A DNA stretch of 64,000 nt from positions 1-64,000 of the forward strand of contig JACRCV010000082.1 in the NCBI GenBank assembly GCA_016218825.1, given 5' to 3'. Positions 9,592 to 18,720 of the stretch are shown piece by piece (the first letter of the stretch is position 1; each line of letters opens with the position of its first letter). Source of the stretch: Deltaproteobacteria bacterium. GTDB lineage: Bacteria; Myxococcota; XYA12-FULL-58-9. The notes under the pieces are model-generated. The model was not told the origin of the DNA. It saw nothing but the letters and a program-made list of their open reading frames with translations, and searched no databases. Made by a program: the position numbers and the translations under genes.

Positions 9592-10617
9592 CTACTCTTT
9601 GCTTCGCAGCAGGACCGACGGGTCCTGGGCGATGACACGGGAGAACTCGCGCAGATCTTCGGCGGCCTGGCGAATCGAGCTCAGCGCCGCGGTGAAGTCC
9701 TCGCGCCCGGCGCGCACCGTGACGTCGACGTCCTCGAGCAGGCGGCTCAGGCCGGTCAACGCCACCTGCATGTCGTCGATGGCGCGGCCGAGCTCGCGGC
9801 TGGAGATCCGCGTGTCGATGCTGTCGGCGGCCCGCCGCACCGAGGCCACCGCCTCGGCGACGTCGTCGGGGTCGAGCTTCGACAACGGCCGGCGCGCGTC
9901 CTTGATCGTGGTGCGGGCCTCCTCGAGGGTGGCGATGACCTCGTGGCGCACCGCCTTGATCGAGGTCTCGCCTTCGCCGGTCAAGGTGGCGATGTGCTCG
10001 CTTGCCCGCGCCACGCCGGCGAGCGCCTCCTTGAAGGGCTGGCGGTTGGTCTCCAAGAATCGATCGACCTCGTTGGCGAGCGCGGTCGTCGACTCGATGA
10101 GCTTCTCGGCGCGGACCCGGTTTTCGTCCCGGGTCCAGGCGGCGAGCTGATTGGCGACGATCTCGATCTTCAGGGCGACGTCCTGCGCCTGACCCGTAAT
10201 GCGGTCGACCAGCGACTGACCCGGAATCAAGCGCGAGCCGGGTGGCAGTCGGGCGCTGCGCGGATCGCCGCCGGCGAGGTTGATGGTCTTCAGGCCGGTG
10301 AGCCCCGAGGAGTCGAGGACGGCGCGGGTGCCCTCGTAGAGGACGGTCGAGGGATCGAGGGCCAGGGTCACCTCGATGGCGCTGGCGTCGTCGCCTGCTA
10401 TCCGCATGCTCTCGACCCGACCGATGCGCAGGCCGTGGTAGCGCACCGAGGCGCTGCGCTCCAGGCCGCCGATGTCCTCGGTGAAGCGCACGGTGTAGAT
10501 GTCGCGGCGCTCCCAGAGCTTGAGGCCGGCGAGCGACACGATCGCACCGCCCAAGATCACCAGGCCGGAGAGCACGAAGGCGCCGAGGCGCGCTTTCTCG
10601 GAGCGGCTGAGGTTCAT
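9592..10617 (-). CDS. mlaD: MlaD/MCE-family substrate-binding protein
   Basis: The 341-residue protein has one N-terminal membrane helix (residues ~11-30, GAFVLSGLVILGGAIVSLAG) and one MCE domain (~38-125, with RYHGLRIGRVESM and TGLKTINLAGG-type loops). About 200 residues of helical C-terminal region follow. MCE proteins form hexamers that bind lipids in the periplasm between an inner-membrane ABC transporter and the outer membrane. The C-terminal helix is longer than in E. coli MlaD and could form a helical needle or reach the lipoprotein partner. The ATG overlaps the stop of the ATPase gene (ATGA), showing tight coupling. Confidence 0.9.
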   Translation of the reverse strand: MNLSRSEKARLGAFVLSGLVILGGAIVSLAGLKLWERRDIYTVRFTEDIGGLERSASVRYHGLRIGRVESMRIAGDDASAIEVTLALDPSTVLYEGTRAVLDSSGLTGLKTINLAGGDPRSARLPPGSRLIPGQSLVDRITGQAQDVALKIEIVANQLAAWTRDENRVRAEKLIESTTALANEVDRFLETNRQPFKEALAGVARASEHIATLTGEGETSIKAVRHEVIATLEEARTTIKDARRPLSKLDPDDVAEAVASVRRAADSIDTRISSRELGRAIDDMQVALTGLSRLLEDVDVTVRAGREDFTAALSSIRQAAEDLREFSRVIAQDPSVLLRSKE

Positions 10618-11417
10618 GCCCGACCCCCGCGCTGCAACGCTTCGAGCACCGAGCCGGCGCCGTCGGCGCCGAGCTTGCCGACGCGGTTGAAGAACGCGAC
10701 GATCTCCGGCCGGTCCATCCGTTTCACCTCGGCGAGCGGGCCGGTCGCTACGACTCTGCCCGCCGCGAGCATGGTCACGTGACTCGCGATGCTGTCAATG
10801 CTCGCCAGCTCATGGGTGACGACGACGATGGACATGCCGAACCTTTCGTTGAGGCTCAAGATCAAGCGATCCAAGTCCGCCGCGGTGACCGGATCGAGGC
10901 CGGCGGACGGCTCGTCACAGAACAACACCTCGGGATCCAAGGCCATCGCCCGCGCCAACGCCGCGCGCTTGCGCATGCCGCCGGAGAGCTGCGGCGGCGT
11001 CAGGTGCAGCGCCTGAAGCAGGCCCACCTGCGCCACCTTCATCAAGACGATCTCGCGCACGATGGCGGCCGACAGGTCCGGGGCCCGCTCCCGGAGCGGC
11101 AGCGCGACGTTGTCGAACAGCGACAACGAGTTGATCAGCGCCCCGCCTTGAAACAGCACGCCGATGCGCTGCAGCACCCGCTCCCACTCCGGCTCGTCGG
11201 CGCTCGCCTGGTCGACGCCCAACAGGCGCACGCTCCCCGCGGCCGGCCGCAACAGGCCGATGATGTGCCTCAACAGCGTGCTCTTGCCGCACCCCGAGCC
11301 ACCGACGATGACGTGCACCTCACCGCGCCGAACCTCGAGGTCGACGCCGTGGAGCACCTCGGTGTCGGCGTAACGGGCGACCAGGCCGCGGACTTCGACG
11401 CTCAACGGGTGGGTCAC
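10614..11417 (-). CDS. mlaF: MlaF-like ABC transporter ATP-binding protein
   Basis: This is the ATPase of the MCE lipid transporter, 267 residues. Walker A is GGSGCGKST (residues ~39-47), the ABC signature LSGGMRKRAALARA, Walker B VLFCDEPSAGLDP, and the switch H is in VVTHEL. The LSGGMRKR signature is typical of the MlaF/Mkl subfamily. A GTG 18 bases upstream would overlap the mlaE stop. The GTG at 11417 has AGGAG with a 7-base spacer and is preferred. It sits between mlaE and mlaD, overlapping mlaD by 4 bp. Confidence 0.93.
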   Translation of the reverse strand: MTHPLSVEVRGLVARYADTEVLHGVDLEVRRGEVHVIVGGSGCGKSTLLRHIIGLLRPAAGSVRLLGVDQASADEPEWERVLQRIGVLFQGGALINSLSLFDNVALPLRERAPDLSAAIVREIVLMKVAQVGLLQALHLTPPQLSGGMRKRAALARAMALDPEVLFCDEPSAGLDPVTAADLDRLILSLNERFGMSIVVVTHELASIDSIASHVTMLAAGRVVATGPLAEVKRMDRPEIVAFFNRVGKLGADGAGSVLEALQRGGRA

Positions 11418-11427
11418 GGGCGCGCTC

Positions 11428-12486
11428 CTAGCCACCGAAGTAGAAGATCATGCTGCAGATCGCGTCGGCGACGATCACCGCGAAGATGCTGGCGACGACG
11501 CTGGTGGTGGTGCTGCGGCCGACGGCGTCGGCGCCGCCGCGGGTACGCATGCCGCAGGTCGCGCCGATCGTCACGATGAGCTGCGCGAACAGCACGCTCT
11601 TGAAGAGGCCGGTCAGCAGATCTTTGACCAGCAGCGCCTGCTGCATCCGCGCCAAGAACGCCCCCGGGCCGACGCCGAGATAGGTGATCGCGACCAGGAA
11701 GCCGCCGCCGATGCCGAGGGCGTCGGCGAGCACCGTCACCAGGGGCTGGGTGATGCTGATGGCGATGAACTTCGGCAGCACCAGGAAGCGGACCGGATGC
11801 AGCCCGAGGGTGCGGATGGCGTCGACCTCTTCGGTGATCGTCATCGTCGCGAGCTCGGCGGCGACCGCCGACCCCGAGCGACCGGCGACCACCACCGCCG
11901 CCATCAGCGGCCCGAGCTCGCGGGTCAAAGACACGCTGATCAGGTCGGCGACGAAGATGTTGGCGCCGAACTGCCTGAGCTGCAGCGCGCTCTGCAGCGC
12001 GATGGTGCCGCCGACCAGGAAGGCGATGAGCCCGACGACGCCGAGCGCCTTCGAGCCCATGCTCGCCATCTCGAAGGCCACCTGCGACCAGCGGATGCCC
12101 CGGCCGCGAAACAACCCGGCGACGCAGAACCAGGCGACGTCGGCGCACAGCACCAGGTAGTCGAGCGCCGCCTCGCGGGCGACGAGCGCCCACTCGCCGA
12201 CGCGCTCGGTGACGCTCTGCTCCACCGGGGCCGCCGGGGTGCGGTCGACGAACGGGAACAGCGCCAGGGTCTTTACGACCTCGGGGCGGGGATGGGTGAT
12301 CTGCAGCCGCTCCCCGGCGCTCATCCGGCGTTGCAGGCCGGCGAGCAGCGCGACGCCGGCGCTGTCGAGCTCGCACACGTCCCCGAGGTCGATGCTGACC
12401 GATTCGCGGCGCCCCAGGGCGGCGTCGATCGCGGCGCCGAGCGCGGCCACCTCGTGACGGGTCAGGCGGGCAGGAAGTTTCAGCAT
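11428..12486 (-). CDS. mlaE: MlaE permease fused to an N-terminal STAS (MlaB-like) domain
   Basis: A 352-residue fusion. Residues ~1-80 form a STAS domain (ESVSIDLGDVCELDSAGVAL, the MlaB-type core). Residues ~100-352 are the MlaE permease, with several membrane helices and the motifs VGLIAFLVGGTIALQSA, FVADLISVSLTRELGPLMAA, VVAGRSGSAVAAELATM and TEEVDAIRTLG. E. coli encodes MlaB separately; here regulator and permease are one chain. The ATG shares one base with the stop of the upstream barrel gene (TGATG). The whole cluster is packed with overlaps of 1-4 bp or gaps up to 10 bp. Confidence 0.93.
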   Translation of the reverse strand: MLKLPARLTRHEVAALGAAIDAALGRRESVSIDLGDVCELDSAGVALLAGLQRRMSAGERLQITHPRPEVVKTLALFPFVDRTPAAPVEQSVTERVGEWALVAREAALDYLVLCADVAWFCVAGLFRGRGIRWSQVAFEMASMGSKALGVVGLIAFLVGGTIALQSALQLRQFGANIFVADLISVSLTRELGPLMAAVVVAGRSGSAVAAELATMTITEEVDAIRTLGLHPVRFLVLPKFIAISITQPLVTVLADALGIGGGFLVAITYLGVGPGAFLARMQQALLVKDLLTGLFKSVLFAQLIVTIGATCGMRTRGGADAVGRSTTTSVVASIFAVIVADAICSMIFYFGG

Positions 12487-14201
12487 CACAAGAGCTCGAA
12501 GCTGAAGCGCAACAGGACATCCTGCTCCAGCCGGTCGTCTTTGGAGAGTGAGCGGTCGCGCAAGAAACGGGCGACGTAGTTCAAGCTGACGTAGCTCGTG
12601 AGCTTGATCGCCAACGTGCCCTCGAGCTCGAGGACCGCGTTCTCGAGCTCGTCGGAGGGCAGCAGCGAATCGGCCTCGACGTTGATGAGCACCCAGCGGG
12701 TGATGCGCGCCACCGCGACCACGGTGGCCTCGAGCCCGTATTGGCTGCTGGACGGCACCAGGGTGTAGCGCAGCGGATCGGCGTACTCCGGGCTCGCCTG
12801 CTCCAAGAGCCCGTTGGTGATCCGATGCCGGGCGCCGAAGCCGAGGCGCACCGAGGTCTCGCCGAAGATGGCCTTGAAGACCCGGACGTTGAGGCCCAGG
12901 CCCTCCTTGACCGAGGTGAAGCCGAACGACTTCGAGAGCCGCAGCCGATTGACGTTGGTCGCCTCGCGCACCAAGTCGCCCGTGGCGCTCTCGATGCGGA
13001 CGTTGCGCGGCGTGCCCGTGGAGCCGTCGCTGCTCGCGTAGTTGAAGGTCCGGTAGCTCGGCAGCAGGTTGGTCTCGCCGGAGCCGCGCAAATACGGCCC
13101 GAGCCACGGCGTCAGGCGGTAGACGTAGAGCACGTCCAGATCCATCCGGTCCTGGCTCTTCTGCAGCGGCTGGCCGGGGGCCTTGTACTGTCCTTCCTCG
13201 ATCTGCAGCTGCAGCACGAGGGGGTTGCCGAAGATCTCGGCGCTCACCCGGCCGTCGGTGAACGCCCGCGCCGCGTACGCCTTGCCGAGCGCGGCGTCGG
13301 TGCTGCCGGGGACGTTCTGGCGCGCGTTCAAGCTCAGGTCGCCACCCAACACCAAGACCGACCAGAGCGCGCCGGCGTGCGGTTGAAAGACCTCGTCCCC
13401 CGGGACCTCGCCGCCGCCCTTGAACTCGCCGGTGTCGGCGCTCACCACCAAGAGCACGTGGCTGAGGTGTGCGGGGAGCAAGCGCACGGTCACGAAGTCG
13501 CGACGCGCGCGATAGCTCTCGCCGACGCGGACGATCTTGTAGAGGCCGGGGCGCAACACCCAAGTCGTCACCGGCTCGCCGGCCTGCTCGTTGGAGCCGA
13601 AGCCGATGCCGTAGTACTCGCGGTTGTCGACGCGGATGATCTCGTACGACTGGCGGACGCTCGACAGCTGCTCGTCGACCACGTGCACTGCGATCCCCGA
13701 CCAGGTCACCGGCAGCACCGTGGTGAACAGCTCGCGCACCGACACCTGGGTGCGGAAGCGCTGCTCCTCGGTGCCCGAGCCGATGTGCACGGTGTAGGTG
13801 CCGGGCAACAGCACGATCCTCTTGCCCGTCGTGCCCTCGCCGACCTTGTCGCCGCCGTGCCACACCGAGACCGGCGGCTCGTCGAGAGGGTTGGTCATCG
13901 ACGGCACGAACAATGCCCCCTTGCCGAAGGGCACGAAGGTCGTGTCCCGGTCGAGCTGCGCCTGCACCGTGCCCGCCGCCCAGTCCCGCGGACGCGACAG
14001 CGGCTCGGGCATCGCGGCGGGCTCGTCCGGCGCCGTCGTCGGCGGCGCTGCTGCCGGTGTCGGTGGCGCTTCCGGCGTTGCGGCCGCCGGGGTGTCGGTC
14101 ACCTCCGGCATCGGCGGCGGTGACTCGGTTTCGACCCGGGCCGGCGGAGCTTCCGCGGCGATCACCGCGGCAAATGCGACCAGTGGATAGAGAGCGCCCA
14201 T
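12486..14201 (-). CDS. secreted protein with predicted C-terminal outer-membrane beta-barrel, first gene of MCE operon
   Basis: About 571 residues of unknown family. A hydrophobic signal (ALYPLVAFAAVIAAEA) is followed by a Pro/Ala/Thr-rich linker (~20-75) and a mixed domain with short beta strands (RIVLLPGTYTVHIG resembles PEGA/Ig-like turns). The C-terminal half has alternating polar/hydrophobic strands joined by charged turns (LDVLYVYRLTPWLGPYLRG, LGLNVRVFKAIFGETSVRL, YVSLNYVARFL), ending LLRFSFELL. That is the look of an outer-membrane barrel. A frame-extending GTG lies 24 bases upstream; the ATG at 14201 gives a proper signal peptide. Its stop overlaps mlaE, so it belongs to the lipid-transport operon. 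Barrel prediction and role are inference. Confidence 0.7.
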   Translation of the reverse strand: MGALYPLVAFAAVIAAEAPPARVETESPPPMPEVTDTPAAATPEAPPTPAAAPPTTAPDEPAAMPEPLSRPRDWAAGTVQAQLDRDTTFVPFGKGALFVPSMTNPLDEPPVSVWHGGDKVGEGTTGKRIVLLPGTYTVHIGSGTEEQRFRTQVSVRELFTTVLPVTWSGIAVHVVDEQLSSVRQSYEIIRVDNREYYGIGFGSNEQAGEPVTTWVLRPGLYKIVRVGESYRARRDFVTVRLLPAHLSHVLLVVSADTGEFKGGGEVPGDEVFQPHAGALWSVLVLGGDLSLNARQNVPGSTDAALGKAYAARAFTDGRVSAEIFGNPLVLQLQIEEGQYKAPGQPLQKSQDRMDLDVLYVYRLTPWLGPYLRGSGETNLLPSYRTFNYASSDGSTGTPRNVRIESATGDLVREATNVNRLRLSKSFGFTSVKEGLGLNVRVFKAIFGETSVRLGFGARHRITNGLLEQASPEYADPLRYTLVPSSSQYGLEATVVAVARITRWVLINVEADSLLPSDELENAVLELEGTLAIKLTSYVSLNYVARFLRDRSLSKDDRLEQDVLLRFSFELL

Positions 14202-14285
14202 GGGTAGTCCGGTCGAGGCCGCCACCCTATCAACGCTCGGCCGTCGGGGGTAGTGACCGGGACCAGCGCGGCCCGCAAGGTGGCG

Positions 14286-14939
14286 TCAGTGACACCCCTG
14301 GGCTTCGAGGCCGGCGTAATAGTCGGCGCGGGCGACGCCGCTCGCCTGCGCTTCCTCGAGCTTGGTGTCGATCACCCCCTGGAAGGTGCTCTGCTCCACG
14401 GCGCCGACGACCGGCGCGCCGTTGATGAAGTACGTCGGCGTGCCGCTCACCCCGGCCAGCGCCGCGAGCTGGCGGTCGGCCTCGATGGCTTGGCGCGGAA
14501 GGTCGGTGGCGAGGCAGCCCCGCCAGGCGTCGAGGTCGACGCCGGCCTGGGTGGCGTAGCTCTCGAGCTCGGCGCTGCCGAGCGCGTCCTGATGCGCGAA
14601 CAACAGGTCGTGCATCTCCCAGAAGCGGCCCTGGAGGTGGGCGCAGGCCGCCGCGATCGCGGCGTCCATCGCATGGGGATGGAACGACAGCGGGAGGTGC
14701 TTGAAGACCAGACGCAGGTCGGCGCCGTTTCTGACCAGGAGCGCGTTCTCGGTCTCGACCGCACGGCCGCAGAACGGACACTCGAAGTCGCCGAACTCGA
14801 CCATCGTCACCCAGGCGTCGGTGGCGCCGCGCACCGGCGAATCGGCGACCGCCGGCGGACAGCTCTGCAACACGCCGTCACCCTGGCGGCCGCAGCCGGT
14901 CCCGAGGCCCAACACCAAGATCCACAGCGGTCGCGTCAT
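14286..14939 (-). CDS. DsbA-family thioredoxin-fold protein, probably exported
   Basis: The 217-residue protein has a hydrophobic N terminus ending TGC (C16, an atypical lipobox with Gly at -3) and a DsbA/2-HCT-oxidase-like thioredoxin fold. The redox motif is C54-P-F-C57 in EFGDFECPFCGRA, and the cis-Pro loop is SGTPTYFINGAPV. A helical insert lies between them (HLQGRFWEMHDLLFAHQDAL). It probably catalyses or isomerises disulfides in exported proteins, which fits a genome encoding many Cys-rich secreted proteins. The frame is open far upstream, but the ATG at 14939 has GGAG 6 bases before it and gives the signal sequence. It is divergent from the MFS gene. Confidence 0.87.
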   Translation of the reverse strand: MTRPLWILVLGLGTGCGRQGDGVLQSCPPAVADSPVRGATDAWVTMVEFGDFECPFCGRAVETENALLVRNGADLRLVFKHLPLSFHPHAMDAAIAAACAHLQGRFWEMHDLLFAHQDALGSAELESYATQAGVDLDAWRGCLATDLPRQAIEADRQLAALAGVSGTPTYFINGAPVVGAVEQSTFQGVIDTKLEEAQASGVARADYYAGLEAQGCH

Positions 14940-15090
14940 CGTCGCTCCAGTCGCAGGCACGAAGGCCGCTCGCGGCAGCCGAACCGCCGCTATCATAATG
15001 TCTCGGTCGGGTGCGGCACCACCGCCGGCCGCCCGAAATCGTTTTGACGCCGGCGCCGCCGACGTGCCATGGTGCCCGGCGCCGCCACCC

Positions 15091-16452
15091 ATGACCAGCA
15101 TCGAATCGACGTCCATCAGCACCGCCGCCGGAAGCGGGCGCGGCTTGCGGGCGTGGTACCGACCGGACGAAGCGCGGCCGTTGTTGCCGGAGACCTCCGA
15201 GAGCCGACGGCTGCTGCGTGTGTGGCGCTGGCGGGTGTTTGCCGCCTCGTTCTTCGGCTACCTGGTGCTCTACTTCGGGCGCAAGAACATCTCGGCGGCG
15301 CTGCCGGTGTTGGCGAGCGATCTCGGCCTGAGGAACGTCGAGGTCGGCTTCATCGGCACCACGCTCTACATCACCTACGGGCTCGGGAAGCTGTTGAACG
15401 GCATGCTCGCCGACCGCGCCAACATCCGCGTCTTCATGGCGACCGGGCTCGTGGCCTCCGGGGCGCTCAACCTGTGCTTCGGCTCGGTGTCGAGCCTCTG
15501 GCTCTTGGCGTTCTTCTGGGGCGCGAACGGCTGGTTCCAGTCGATGGGCTTCCCACCCATCGCCCGAGCGCTGACGCTGTGGTTTCCGCCGGACCGCTTC
15601 AAGACCAGCCGCTGGGCGTTGTGGACCTGCTCGCACCAGCTCGGCACCGCCCTCATCATGCCGATCGTCGGCGTGCTCTTGGCGTACGGCAGCTGGCGGC
15701 TGTGCTTCTGGCTGCCGGGCGCGCTGGTGCTCGTCGCCGGCCTCGGCGTGCTGTGGCTGATGGCCGACACCCCGGCCGCGAAGGGCTTGCCCACCGCGGT
15801 TCACTTCGCGCCGCCCGCGGCGGAGCACGGCGAGGGTTTCGTCCACACCCTGGTGCGCGCGGTGTTGTTGAACCGCAACGTCTGGGTGATCGGCCTCGTC
15901 GACCTCGGGGTCTACGCGGTGCGCTTCGGCACCCTCGACTGGATGACCAAGTTCTTGATGGAGGAGAAGGGCTTCGCGGTCTCGGAGGCGGCGTTTCGGG
16001 CCGGGATGATGCCGGCGGCGGGCGTCGTCGGGGTGTTGGTGTTGGGCGGCGCGGCTGATCTGATCTTCAAGGGTCGCTACCGCATGCTCAACACCCTGTG
16101 CCTCGGGGGGCTCGCGGTGTGCATGACCGCGCTCCTCGCGACCGATCGCGACCACCCCTGGCTCGACCTCGCGCTGCTCGCCGGCATCGGCTTCTTCGTC
16201 GAAGGGCCGCAGTCGATCCTGGGCGGCGTCGGCGCGGTGGACGCCGGTGGCTCGGCCAGGGTCGCGGCGTCGGCGGTGGGGTTGGTCGGGATCTTGTCCT
16301 ACTTCGGCGCCTCGATCTCCGGGGTCGGCACCGGCTTCCTGCTCGACCACTACGCTTGGCCCGGCGCCTTCGGCCTCTGGGTCGCGATGAGCGTCGGCGG
16401 CCTGCTGTTGTGCGTCTTCGCCTGGCGCGAGAAGGATCTCCCCCGAGTCTGA
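15091..16452 (+). CDS. MFS transporter, organophosphate:phosphate antiporter-like (GlpT/UhpT/UhpC)
   Basis: The 453-residue, 12-helix carrier begins with the OPA-type first helix (ASFFGYLVLYFGRKNISAALP). It continues with TLYITYGLGKLLNGMLADR, the conserved motif between helices 2 and 3, and with NGWFQSMGFPPIARALTLWF. OPA carriers exchange sugar phosphates or glycerol phosphate for inorganic phosphate, and UhpC is a sensor variant. No two-component partner is adjacent, so transport is likelier than sensing. The ATG at 15091 is chosen by family length; no strong Shine-Dalgarno precedes it. The substrate cannot be assigned. Confidence 0.85.
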   Translation: MTSIESTSISTAAGSGRGLRAWYRPDEARPLLPETSESRRLLRVWRWRVFAASFFGYLVLYFGRKNISAALPVLASDLGLRNVEVGFIGTTLYITYGLGKLLNGMLADRANIRVFMATGLVASGALNLCFGSVSSLWLLAFFWGANGWFQSMGFPPIARALTLWFPPDRFKTSRWALWTCSHQLGTALIMPIVGVLLAYGSWRLCFWLPGALVLVAGLGVLWLMADTPAAKGLPTAVHFAPPAAEHGEGFVHTLVRAVLLNRNVWVIGLVDLGVYAVRFGTLDWMTKFLMEEKGFAVSEAAFRAGMMPAAGVVGVLVLGGAADLIFKGRYRMLNTLCLGGLAVCMTALLATDRDHPWLDLALLAGIGFFVEGPQSILGGVGAVDAGGSARVAASAVGLVGILSYFGASISGVGTGFLLDHYAWPGAFGLWVAMSVGGLLLCVFAWREKDLPRV

Positions 16453-16495
16453 GTCAGGTTGGGGCTCGCGCTGCGACGTCGGCGCGGCCGCGCGC

Positions 16496-17428
16496 TCAGG
16501 TCACGCGGGTTCCGGTCTTGCCGGCGAGCGCGTCGGCGAGGCGCTCCGGCGAGCTGATGATCGCCTGGCGGCCGCCGCGATCGAGGAAGGCGAGCGCGGC
16601 TTCGATCTTCGGCCCCATGCTGCCGGCCGGGAACTGCCCGTCGGCAAGATGTTTGCGGAGCTCGGCGCGACTGACGGTCTCCAGCGCCCGCGCCGACGGT
16701 TTGCCGTAGTTCACCTGGACCGCGTCGACGCCGGTGGAGATGAGCAAGGTCTCGGCGCCGAGCAGGTTGCCGAGCAGCGCCGAGGCCAGGTCCTTGTCGA
16801 TCACCGCCTCGACGCCGTGCAACATGCCGTCGGTCTCGACGACCGGGACGCCGCCGCCGCCGACCGCGATCGGGATGACCTTGGCGGCGATGAGCTTCCG
16901 CACCGCGTCGATCTCGATGACGTCGACCGGCTTCGGTGACGGGACCACCCGGCGGTAGCCGCGGCCGGAGTCCTCCACCATCTTCCAGCCGAGGCGGGCG
17001 GTCTTCTGCTCCGCCGCCTCGCGGGTGAAGAACGGGCCGATGGGCTTGGTCGGCTTCTGGAACGCCGGATCGGCGGCGTCGACCCTCACCTGGGTGACGC
17101 AGGTCACCACGGTGCGCTCCTGCTCGCGGCGCCGCAGCTCGTTGCACAGCGTCTGCTGCAACATGTAGCCCATGCCGCCCACGGTGTCGGCGTCGCAGAC
17201 GTCGAGCGGCAGCGGGTAGACCTGATGCATCGCCAGCTCGACGCGCAACAGGACGTTGCCGACCTGCGGGCCGTTGCCGTGGGTCAAGACAATATCGAAG
17301 CCGCCGGCGATGACGTCCGCGAGCTGTCGCATCGTGGTCGCGGCGTTCTCGAACTGCTCGGCGATGGTGCCCTTCTGGCTCGCCTTGACGAGTGAGTTGC
17401 CCCCGATCGCGACCACCACCAACGGCAT
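16496..17428 (-). CDS. arcC: carbamate kinase
   Basis: It interconverts carbamoyl phosphate plus ADP and carbamate plus ATP. The 310-residue amino-acid-kinase fold has the hallmarks VVVAIGGNSLV (residues 3-13), VLTHGNGPQVGNVL, VIPIAVGGGGVPVV, AVIDKDLASALLGNLLGAE and FPAGSMGPKIEAALAFL. The ATG at 17428 has AGGAG 6 bases upstream. No arginine deiminase or ornithine carbamoyltransferase gene is nearby, so the source of carbamoyl phosphate is not evident. It converges with the MFS gene (43-bp gap). Confidence 0.95.
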   Translation of the reverse strand: MPLVVVAIGGNSLVKASQKGTIAEQFENAATTMRQLADVIAGGFDIVLTHGNGPQVGNVLLRVELAMHQVYPLPLDVCDADTVGGMGYMLQQTLCNELRRREQERTVVTCVTQVRVDAADPAFQKPTKPIGPFFTREAAEQKTARLGWKMVEDSGRGYRRVVPSPKPVDVIEIDAVRKLIAAKVIPIAVGGGGVPVVETDGMLHGVEAVIDKDLASALLGNLLGAETLLISTGVDAVQVNYGKPSARALETVSRAELRKHLADGQFPAGSMGPKIEAALAFLDRGGRQAIISSPERLADALAGKTGTRVT

Positions 17429-17578
17429 GCTAGCTCCTGCTCGTCCGCGAGCCTCGGCGGAGGCCGAGCGAATGTTCTCGGATTCTACGCACAACTCGGC
17501 GGCGCACGCAGCTTTTTTGCCACGCCGCCGTCGCCTTGGTACTGCTCGAAGGGAGAATCACCGGCGAGGAGGTCGCGG

Positions 17579-18670
17579 TTGCTGTCGTTGTGGCGTGGTC
17601 TCGGCAAGGGGACGCGGCGAGCGGTGTCGCTCGTCGTCAAGGCGCTGCTGACGGTCGGCGCCTTCTATCTGTTGCTGACCCATCGGCTGCAGGACGGCGG
17701 CGGCGGCCAGATCACGATCTGGGAGGCGGTGCGCGACAACCTCGGCGGCGTGCGCCTCGAGGTGTTCGTGCCCTTCGTCATCTCGGCGACCGCGATCAAG
17801 TTCCTCGGCATCCTGTGCTCGATGCTGCGCTGGCACCTGTTGCTCATCGGTCAAGGGATCCGCTTCAACTTCTGGCACATCGTCGGCGCGTTCTTGACCG
17901 GGCGCTTCGTCGGCACCTTTCTGCCGTCGACGGTCGGCCTCGATGGCTACAAGCTCTACGACGTCGCCCGCTTCACCGACAAGGTCGTCGAGCCCGCCGC
18001 CGCGACCGCGGTCGAGAAGGTCATGGGGCTCGCCGGCGTCTTCCTCACCTTTCTCGTAGCGCTGCCCTTCGGCTTCGGCGTCCTGGGCGACCACGCCGCC
18101 TTGACCACGATGGTGACGGTGCCGCTGGCGCTGGCGATCGTGGTCGGGCTGTTCTCGTTGCTGTTTCGGCCCGGGCTCGTGGTGTGGTTGCTGCATCGGC
18201 TGCCGGACGTCGGCCGCCGCCGGATCCACGGCTTCGTCGACAAGGTCAGCACCGCGGCGGTGGCGTATCGCGGCAAGGGCCGGTTGCTCGCGGTCGTCGG
18301 CGTGCTGTCGTTCGGGGTCCATTTCTGCACCGCGGCGATGTACTACTTCACCGCGCGGGCCATCGGGGTGGCGGCGGCCGGCTTCTGGTTGGTCACCTTC
18401 GCGTCGTCGATCCAGATCTTCGCGACGGTGATGAGCCCGTTCACCATCGCCGGCGAGGGGGTGCGCGAGATCGTGCAGGCGTTGCTGCTCGCCAAGCACC
18501 TCGGCACCGCGGAGTCGGTGCTGTCGGCGGCGCTCGGCTTCTGGGCCGCCGAGGCCATGACCCTGGTCGGCGCGGTGTTCCTCTGGACCCGGGGCGGTAG
18601 CTACCGTCCCCGCAAGGTGAGCGTCGACAATCCCGTCGCCCGTGAGGTGCATCAATCTCTTCCGCCCTGA
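17579..18670 (+). CDS. lysylphosphatidylglycerol synthase transmembrane-type protein (UPF0104)
   Basis: The 363-residue integral membrane protein has about eight helices. The family motifs are GILCSMLRWHLLLIGQGI, FVGTFLPSTVGLDGYKLYDV and EKVMGLAGVFLTF, with a late SPFTIAGEGVREIVQALLLA segment. The soluble aminoacyltransferase domain of MprF is absent, so lysylation is not expected. Stand-alone members are implicated in lipid flipping or glycolipid assembly. The start is TTG, supported by GAGGAGG at 17566-17572 with 6-base spacing. It begins about 150 bp from the divergent arcC start. Confidence 0.83.
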   Translation: MLSLWRGLGKGTRRAVSLVVKALLTVGAFYLLLTHRLQDGGGGQITIWEAVRDNLGGVRLEVFVPFVISATAIKFLGILCSMLRWHLLLIGQGIRFNFWHIVGAFLTGRFVGTFLPSTVGLDGYKLYDVARFTDKVVEPAAATAVEKVMGLAGVFLTFLVALPFGFGVLGDHAALTTMVTVPLALAIVVGLFSLLFRPGLVVWLLHRLPDVGRRRIHGFVDKVSTAAVAYRGKGRLLAVVGVLSFGVHFCTAAMYYFTARAIGVAAAGFWLVTFASSIQIFATVMSPFTIAGEGVREIVQALLLAKHLGTAESVLSAALGFWAAEAMTLVGAVFLWTRGGSYRPRKVSVDNPVAREVHQSLPP

Positions 18671-18720
18671 GCGGCGCTGCGATATCAAGACGGCGACGCG
18701 AATCGATAGGGAGGTGCACC

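Noticed and set aside
11428-13863. A single 811-codon reading for the mlaE region
   Set aside because: The first ~460 codons are an off-frame reading of the barrel gene; the real mlaE begins at 12486 by ATG, STAS homology and TGATG overlap.
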